Assembly (NCBI RefSeq): GCF_015390235.1
Contig: NZ_VUOH01000001.1
Location: 744,001 to 808,000, forward strand
From: Quadrisphaera sp. INWT6
GTDB taxonomy: Bacteria; Actinomycetota; Actinomycetes; Actinomycetales; Quadrisphaeraceae
DNA: 64,000 nt
Direction of reading: 5' to 3'
Shown here piece after piece: positions 54,035 through 64,000 of this stretch (positions within the stretch are counted from its first letter, which is position 1; the number at the start of each line of letters is the position of its first letter). The notes under the pieces were generated by a model that searched no databases, had not been told where the DNA came from, and saw nothing but the letters and a program-made list of their open reading frames with translations. A program made the translations under genes and the position numbers.

Positions 54035-54367
54035 GTGCAGATGATCCGGTGCCCGTGGTGCGGCCCCCGCGAGGAGGTCGAGTTCCACTACGGCGGCCAG
54101 GCCCACGTGCCCTACCCCGCCGAGCCCGCCGCCCTGTCCGACGAGGAGTGGGCGCACTACGTGTTCTTCCGCGACAACACCCGCGGCGTCTTCGCCGAGC
54201 GCTGGTCGCACAGCGCCGGCTGCCGCAAGTGGTTCAACGCCCTGCGCGACACCGTGAGCTACCGGTTCCTGGCGGTGTACCGCCCCGGGGACCCCCGCCC
54301 CGTGCTCGACGGCAGCGACCAGACCCAGCACCAGACCCACCACCAGAAGGCAGGAGCCAGCTCGTGA
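54035..54367 (+). CDS. soxD: Sarcosine oxidase delta subunit
   Basis: A 110-residue protein with IRCPWCGPREEVEFHYGGQA (zinc Cys pair and His) and SAGCRKWFNALRDTVSY, the SoxD signature. It is the zinc-binding structural subunit. GTG 54035 is chosen because GGAG lies seven bases upstream; ATG 54041 is possible. The C-terminus is Gln/His-rich. GTGA overlap with soxA. Confidence 0.93.
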   Translation: MQMIRCPWCGPREEVEFHYGGQAHVPYPAEPAALSDEEWAHYVFFRDNTRGVFAERWSHSAGCRKWFNALRDTVSYRFLAVYRPGDPRPVLDGSDQTQHQTHHQKAGASS

Positions 54368-57209
54368 GCGCCCCCTTCCGCACCGCCAGCGGCGGCCGCG
54401 TCGACCGGTCGGCGCCGGTGTCGTTCACCTTCGGCGGCGAGGTGCTCGAGGGCCTGCGCGGCGACACCCTCGCCTCCGCGCTGCTCGCCCACGGCGTGCA
54501 CCAGGTGACCACCAGCATCAAGCTGGGCCGCCCCCGCGGCATCGGCGCCGCCTGGGCCGAGGACCCGAGCAGCCTGGTCCAGGTCGAGGAGCCCTTCCCG
54601 GACCCGATGCAGCTGGCCACCACCACCGAGGTCTTCGACGGCCTGGTGGCCCAGGGCGTCCCCGGCCAGGGCCGCCTGGCCGACATCGCGACTCCGCCCG
54701 CTACGACTCCCGCCACCTCCACGTCGACGTGCTCGTGGTCGGCGCGGGACCCACCGGCCTGCAGGCGGCGCTGACCGCGGCCCGCTCCGGCGCCCGGGTG
54801 GCGCTGGTCGACGAGCAGTCCGAGGCCGGTGGCTCCCTGCTGGGCACCACCGACCTCGTCGACGGCCGCCCCGCCCTCGAGTGGGTGGGCGACGCCGTCG
54901 CCGAGCTGGCCGCCGCCCCCGAGGTGGTGCACCTGCAGCGCACCACCGTCTTCGGCGTCTACGACGACGGGTTCGCGCTCGCCGTCGAGCGCCGCACCGA
55001 CCACCTCGGCGGCGCGGCCCCCCGCGAGGTCTCGCGCCAGCGGGTCTGGCGCGTCCGCGCGCGCCGCACGGTGGTGGCCACCGGCGCCCACGAGCGCCCC
55101 GTCGTCTTCACCGACAACGACCGGCCCGGCACGATGCTCGCCGGCAGCGCCCGCACCTTCCTGCACCGCTACGGCGTGCTGGCCGGCAGCCGCGCCGTCG
55201 TCCTCACCACCAACGACAGCGCCTACCGCGCGGCCGTCGAGCTGGCCGACGCCGGCGTCGAGGTCGCCGCCGTGGTCGACACCCGACCCGAGGCGCCCGC
55301 CCACTGGGCGCCGAGTGCGCCGGCCGCGGCATCGAGGTCCGCGCCGGCAGCGCCGTCGTCGGGACCCGCGGCACCGAGCGCGTCACCCACGCCCGCGTGG
55401 CCGCGCGCGACGGGGGAGCCGTCGACGACGTCGCCTGCGACCTCCTGCTGGTCAGCGGGGGGTGGAACCCCGCCGTCCACCTCTACAGCCAGGCCCGCGG
55501 CAGGCTCGCCTTCGACACCTCCCTGGGGGCGTTCCTGCCCACCGGCCGCCTCGACGACCTGCTCGTCGCGGGGGCCGCCGCCGGTGCCCAGGACCTCGCC
55601 ACCTGCCTGCGCCAGGGCGGCGCCGCAGCGGCCACCGCGCTGGTCGAGCTGGGCCTGGACGTCGTGCCGGTGCCCGTCCCCTCGACGCCCCCGGCGCCCC
55701 CGGCCACCGCGCCCGACCTGGTGTGGACCGTGCCGGACGTCGACGGCGACACCTCGCGGCAGTTCGTCGACCTCCAGCGCGACGCGACCGTGGCCGACGT
55801 GCAGCGCGCCCTCGGCGCCGGCCTGCGCTCGCCCGAGCACGTCAAGCGGTACACGACCATCGGCACCGCGCACGACCAGGGCAAGACCTCCGGCGTGGTG
55901 ACCTCGGGGATCATCGCCGAGCTGCTCGGCGGCGGTCCCGACGACGTCGGCACCACCACCTTCCGGCCCCCCTACACGCCGGTGGCGTTCGCGACCCTCG
56001 CTGGCCGCGACCGCGGCCAGCTGTTCGACCCGGTCCGCACCACCGCCCTGCACGACTGGCACGTCCAGGCCGGTGCCGTGTGGGAGGACGTCGGCCAGTG
56101 GAAGCGCCCGCGGTACTACCCGCTGGCGGGGGAGGACGTGGAGACCGCGGTGCTGCGCGAGTGCGCCGCGGCCCGGACCTCCGTGGGGATCCTCGACGGC
56201 TCGACCCTCGGCAAGATCGACGTGCAGGGCCCGGACGCGGGCGAGCTGCTGGACAGGCTCTACACGAACCTCATGAGCAGCCTCGCCGTCGGCAAGGTGC
56301 GCTACGGCGTCATGTGCGGCGCCGACGGCATGGTCATCGACGACGGCACCGTGCTGCGCGTGGCCGAGGACCGCTTCATGGTCATGACCACCACCGGCGG
56401 CGCCGCCAAGGTCCTCGACTGGATGGAGGAGTGGCACCAGACCGAGTGGCCCGAGCTGCGGGTGCACCTGGTCTCGGTCACCGAGCAGTGGTCGGCCTTC
56501 CCCGTCGTCGGGCCGCGCTCGCGCGACGTCATCGGCGCGGTCTTCGGCGACGTCGACGTGAGCAACGACGCCTTCGGCTTCATGACCTGGCAGGACACCG
56601 TCCTCGACGGCGCCCCCGTGCGCCTGGCCCGGATCAGCTTCTCCGGCGAGCTCGCCTGGGAGGTCCACGTCAGCTCCTGGCACGCCGTCGCCGTGTGGGA
56701 GCGCCTGGTCGAGGCCGGCCGCCCCTACGGCATCACGCCCTACGGCACCGAGACCATGCACGTGCTGCGCGCCGAGAAGGGCTACCCGATCATCGGGCAG
56801 GACACCGACGGCACCGTCACCCCGCAGGACCTCGGCATGGCCTGGGTGGTGTCCAAGAAGAAGCCCGACTTCGTGGGCAAGCGCTCCTTCGCCCGCGCCG
56901 ACAACCAGCGCGAGGACCGCAAGCACCTCGTGGGGCTGCTGCCGGTCGACCGCGCCACCGTGCTGCCCGAGGGCTCTCAGGTGGTCGAGCTGGGCGAGAG
57001 CGGTGAGCTGCCGCCCCCGCCGGTGCCGATGCTCGGCCACGTCACCTCCAGCTACCGCAGCGCCCACCTCGAGCGCCCGTTCGCGCTCGCGCTGCTCAAG
57101 GGCGGGCGGGCCCGCGCCGGCCAGCTCGTGCACGTCCCCGTCAAGGGGCGCCTGGTCGCCGTCGAGGTGACCGGCCCCGTCCTGGTCGACCCCGAAGGAG
57201 CGCGCCGCG

Positions 57210-57217
<8 letters not shown>
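54364..57217 (+). pseudogene. soxA: Sarcosine oxidase alpha subunit with two one-base frame breaks
   Basis: Three frames together encode a normal-sized (about 951-residue) SoxA: an N-terminal 2Fe-2S-like fold (RTASGGRVDRSAPVSF), NAD domain VDVLVVGAGPTGLQAALTAA, a TNDSAYRAAVELADAGVEV segment, and C-terminal GcvT-like tetrahydrofolate domain (YPLAGEDVETAVLREC, GYPIIGQDTDGTVTPQDLGM). The frame changes at about 54687-54690 (IA | DSARYD) and 55306-55312 (HWA | AECAGRG), each repaired by adding one base. The corrected length (2856 bp) is a multiple of three. It overlaps soxD and soxG cleanly. Function: NAD/FAD/THF-dependent subunit passing methylene to THF. Broken gene or sequencing errors; the latter is favoured. 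Confidence 0.85.
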
Positions 57218-61752
<4,535 letters not shown>

Positions 61753-61764
61753 GGAGGCACCCCC

Positions 61765-62664
61765 ATGACCACGACCGCTCCCGCTCCCGCCGCCGCTCCG
61801 GCGGCCCCCGGCTCCGCGGCTCCCGCCGTGCTGTCGCTGAGCTGCCCGCAGCAGCCCGGCATCGTCAACGCGGTGACGTCGTTCCTGTACCAGCAGGGCC
61901 ACGACATCGTGGAGCACCAGCAGTTCGACGACGCGCTCTCGGGCCGGCTGTTCTCGCGCACGGCGTTCACCAGCCTCGGCGGCACCACCGACGTGGCGCA
62001 GCTCCAGGCGGCCTTCGCGCCCATCGCGGCGAAGTACGGCATGGACGTGCGCTTCAGCGGCGGTGAGCGCCCGCGGGTGCTGGTGATGGTCTCGAAGATG
62101 GGCCACTGCCTCAACGACCTCATCTTCCGGTGGCGCTCGGACACCCTCGGCGCCGAGCTGGTGGCCGTGGTGTCGAACCACGAGGACCTTCGCCCCATGG
62201 CCGAGGCCGCCGGCCTGCCGTTCCACCACGTCCCGATCACCGCCGCCACCAAGGCGGAGGCCGAGGCGCGGCTGCTGGAGCTGGTCGGGGAGACCGAGTC
62301 CGAGCTGGTGGTGCTCGCGCGCTACATGCAGGTGCTCTCCGACGAGACCTGCCGGGAGCTGCGCGGCCGGGCCATCAACATCCACCACTCCTTCCTGCCG
62401 GGGTTCAAGGGCGCCAGGCCCTACCACCAGGCCTTCGACCGGGGCGTGAAGCAGGTGGGCGCCACGGCGCACTACGTGACGCCGGACCTCGACGAGGGGC
62501 CGATCATCGAGCAGGAGGTGATCCGGATCGACCACACCCACGACCCGGCCTCCCTGGCGACCGTGGGCCGCGACGCCGAGGCCCTGGCGCTCTCGCGCGC
62601 GGTGCGCTGGCACTGCCAGCAGCGCGTGCTGCTCAACGGTCACCGCACCGTCGTCTTCCGCTGA
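61765..62664 (+). CDS. purU: Formyltetrahydrofolate deformylase
   Basis: A 299-residue enzyme: N-terminal ACT domain (VLSLSCPQQPGIVNAVTSFL, from about 18) and the formyl-transferase domain with MVSKMGHCLNDLI, VVSNHEDLRPMAE, NIHHSFLPGFKGARPYHQAF and THDPASL (catalytic Asn, His, Asp set). It hydrolyses 10-formyl-THF to formate and THF, freeing THF when the operon generates excess C1. GAGGAGG lies before ATG 61765. Confidence 0.95.
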   Translation: MTTTAPAPAAAPAAPGSAAPAVLSLSCPQQPGIVNAVTSFLYQQGHDIVEHQQFDDALSGRLFSRTAFTSLGGTTDVAQLQAAFAPIAAKYGMDVRFSGGERPRVLVMVSKMGHCLNDLIFRWRSDTLGAELVAVVSNHEDLRPMAEAAGLPFHHVPITAATKAEAEARLLELVGETESELVVLARYMQVLSDETCRELRGRAINIHHSFLPGFKGARPYHQAFDRGVKQVGATAHYVTPDLDEGPIIEQEVIRIDHTHDPASLATVGRDAEALALSRAVRWHCQQRVLLNGHRTVVFR

Positions 62665-62682
62665 CCCCGCGGGGTCCCCACC

Positions 62683-62726
62683 CCCCCTCGGACCGCACCC
62701 TGCGCGGAGGGTGCGGTCCGAGGGGG
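62683..62726 (+). terminator. Strong hairpin terminator of the betaine-catabolism operon
   Basis: A perfect 19-bp stem (62683-62701 with 62708-62726; CCCCTCGGACCGCACCCT core) and 6-nt loop begins 18 bp after purU. No other stem in the window is as long with as short a loop. It should isolate the operon from the transporter gene. Confidence 0.88.
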
Positions 62727-62774
62727 TGCCACGCAGAGTCGCTCCGCACGACGCTCCGTGCAGACACGCCGCGC

Positions 62775-62794
62775 GGAGTGACCTGGGTCACTCC
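62775..62794. promoter_or_regulatory. Second palindrome upstream of BCCT gene
   Basis: GGAGTGACCTGGGTCACTCC is a perfect 9+9-bp inverted repeat with a 2-bp centre, 129 bp upstream of the transporter start and 8 bp before the shared operator. The half-site GGGTCAC recurs once nearby, in CTGGGTCACGCG at about 62830-62841. A binding site for a second regulator, for example one responding to osmolarity or choline, is possible. Confidence 0.55.
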
Positions 62795-62802
62795 AGGGTC
62801 TG

Positions 62803-62818
62803 GACTGATGCATCAGTC
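62803..62818. promoter_or_regulatory. Shared palindromic operator upstream of BCCT gene
   Basis: GACTGATGCATCAGTC is a perfect 16-bp palindrome and matches 13 of 14 positions of the folE-glyA site (the centre is GC instead of AC). It is 105 bp upstream of the transporter start. It links import and catabolism under one regulator. Confidence 0.75.
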
Positions 62819-62922
62819 ATCGTGTTACATCTGGGTCACGCGCGGCAGTGCTGCCCGCAGCGGCCCTACCGTCACGACCCACCCGCCACTCCGGCAGGGC
62901 CGCCGTCACGAGAGGACACCCC

Positions 62923-64000
62923 ATGTCGTCTGAGCTCGGAACACCCGTGCGGGAGGGCAAGCGGCCGCTCGACCTCCCCGTCCTCGCCGTCTCCGGCGTC
63001 GTCGTGGTCGCGCTGTGCATCTGGGGCGTCGCCGCCCCGGACCAGCTGCAGCAGGTCTCCGGCGACTGGCTGGCCTGGATCACCACCAACCTCGGCTGGG
63101 CCTTCGCCGTCAGCGCCAGCGGCTTCGTGGCCCTGGCGCTGGTGCTCGCCTTCAGCCGCGTGGGCCGCATCCGCCTCGGCGCCGACGACGAGCGCCCCCA
63201 GTTCAGCCGCGCCTCGTGGATCGCGATGATGTTCTCCGCGGGCATGGGCATCGGCCTCATGTTCTACGGCGTCACCGAGCCCGTCACGCACCTCATGACC
63301 CCGCCGGAGGGCGACGTCACCGCCGGCACGCCGGCCGCCGCCGACGAGGCCATGCAGTACACGCTCTTCCACTGGGGCCTGCACCCGTGGGCCATCTACG
63401 CCGTCGTCGGCCTCGCGCTGGCCTACTCCAGCTACCGCAAGGGCCGCCCCGGCGGCTTCTCGGCGGCGTTCGCCCCGCTGCTGCGCGGCCCCCGCGGCCG
63501 CGGCGCCGCCAAGGCGATCGACGTCCTCGCGATCTTCGCCACCGTCTTCGGCTCGGCCGTCAGCCTCGGCCTCGGCGCCGCGCAGATGAACGGCGGCCTC
63601 TCCCACGTCTTCGGGGTCGCCAACAACAACGGCGTGCAGGTCGCGATCATCGCCGTCCTGACCATCTGCTTCGTGATCAGCGCCATCTCCGGCATCGAGC
63701 GGGGCGTCAAGATCCTGTCGAACACCAACATGGTGCTGGCCGGCCTGCTGCTGCTGTTCCTGTTCGTGGTGGGCCCGACGGTCTTCATCCTCGACATGGC
63801 CCCCAACGCGGCCGGCAACTACCTGGCGGCGCTGCCCCACATGTCCCTGCGCACCGGCGTCTTCGGCGGCCAGGAGTGGCTGTCCGGCTGGACGATCTTC
63901 TACTGGGCCTGGTGGATGTCCTGGACGCCCTTCGTGGGCGCCTTCCTCGCCAAGATCTCCCGCGGCCGCACCATCCGCGAGTTCGTCGTCGGCGTGATGC
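62923..64000 (+). CDS. BCCT-family betaine/choline/carnitine transporter (3' end outside window)
   Basis: 359 residues are visible. Membrane helices start at about residue 20. Family hallmarks: FSAGMGIGLMFYGVTEPVTH (glycine-rich, sodium-site region), HWGLHPWAIYAVVGLALAY, and FYWAWWMSWTPFVGAFLAKI with SRGRTIREFVVGV, the BCCT signature with the tryptophan-rich betaine-binding box. It imports quaternary ammonium compounds with Na+ or H+. ATG 62923 has GAGAGGACACCCC upstream. Position after the sarcosine/dimethylglycine operon and the shared operator suggest glycine betaine or dimethylglycine as substrate. Confidence 0.93.
   Translation, partial: MSSELGTPVREGKRPLDLPVLAVSGVVVVALCIWGVAAPDQLQQVSGDWLAWITTNLGWAFAVSASGFVALALVLAFSRVGRIRLGADDERPQFSRASWIAMMFSAGMGIGLMFYGVTEPVTHLMTPPEGDVTAGTPAAADEAMQYTLFHWGLHPWAIYAVVGLALAYSSYRKGRPGGFSAAFAPLLRGPRGRGAAKAIDVLAIFATVFGSAVSLGLGAAQMNGGLSHVFGVANNNGVQVAIIAVLTICFVISAISGIERGVKILSNTNMVLAGLLLLFLFVVGPTVFILDMAPNAAGNYLAALPHMSLRTGVFGGQEWLSGWTIFYWAWWMSWTPFVGAFLAKISRGRTIREFVVGVM

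Overview
This is a very GC-rich window with dense, same-strand gene strings, many GTG starts and frequent 4-bp GTGA/ATGA start-stop overlaps. Together with Wag31-type DivIVA, SepF, YggT, DUF3040, a meso-diaminopimelate MurE and an actinobacterial LexA box, this points to a high-GC actinomycete. Kineosporiales (Kineococcus/Quadrisphaera-like) is a reasonable guess, but the genus is inference only.

Layout. 1-2079 (-): membrane-bound PAS-GGDEF-EAL cyclic-di-GMP protein, cut by the window edge. 2218-3042 (+): SAM methyltransferase. 3114-7929 (-): carotenoid-tailoring cluster of a CrtA-like monooxygenase, a CruF-like hydratase with a one-base frame break, a GT2 glycosyltransferase, a CrtI/CrtD-like desaturase and a small membrane protein. 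8222-14925 (+): LexA-controlled mutagenesis module with two perfect 16-bp SOS boxes, a DUF6504 protein, a SAV_6107-type HEPN protein, error-prone DnaE2 and an active-site-intact DinB. 15093-15560 (+): DUF3040. 15857-20593 (-): moxR - DUF58 - transglutaminase (TgpA-like) operon. 20835-43223 (+): complete dcw division and cell-wall cluster (mraZ rsmH ftsL ftsI murE murF mraY murD ftsW murG murC ftsQ ftsZ pgeF yggS sepF yggT divIVA lspA rluD). 43354-43959 (-): DUF402. 44198-47835 (+): heterodimeric ABC exporter with one degenerate ATP site. 47995-51188 (-): membrane protein, alpha/beta hydrolase, GntR/FCD regulator and folE. 51292-62664 (+): betaine-derived methyl catabolism operon (glyA, soxB, soxD, soxA, soxG, dimethylglycine oxidase, sdaA, purU). 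62923-end (+): BCCT betaine/choline transporter, cut by the window edge.

How the genes work together. The right-hand third forms a pathway: BCCT imports betaine-type osmolytes; dimethylglycine oxidase and heterotetrameric sarcosine oxidase demethylate to glycine and load one-carbon units on tetrahydrofolate; GlyA makes serine; SdaA makes pyruvate; PurU releases surplus C1 as formate. FolE supplies dihydroneopterin triphosphate, the pterin precursor. The same 14-bp palindrome (ACTGAT-N2-ATCAGT) lies upstream of glyA/folE and of the transporter gene, which suggests one regulator, most likely the GntR/FCD protein encoded beside them.

Two features need attention. Several accessory genes (cruF, dnaE2, soxA, the dimethylglycine oxidase gene) contain frame breaks, most of them clearly a single missing G or C, while the 20-kb dcw cluster has none. 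At least four intergenic repeat families occur, including two three-copy arrays with an exact 42-bp period far apart in the window. I saw no rRNA, tRNA, CRISPR array or insertion sequence.
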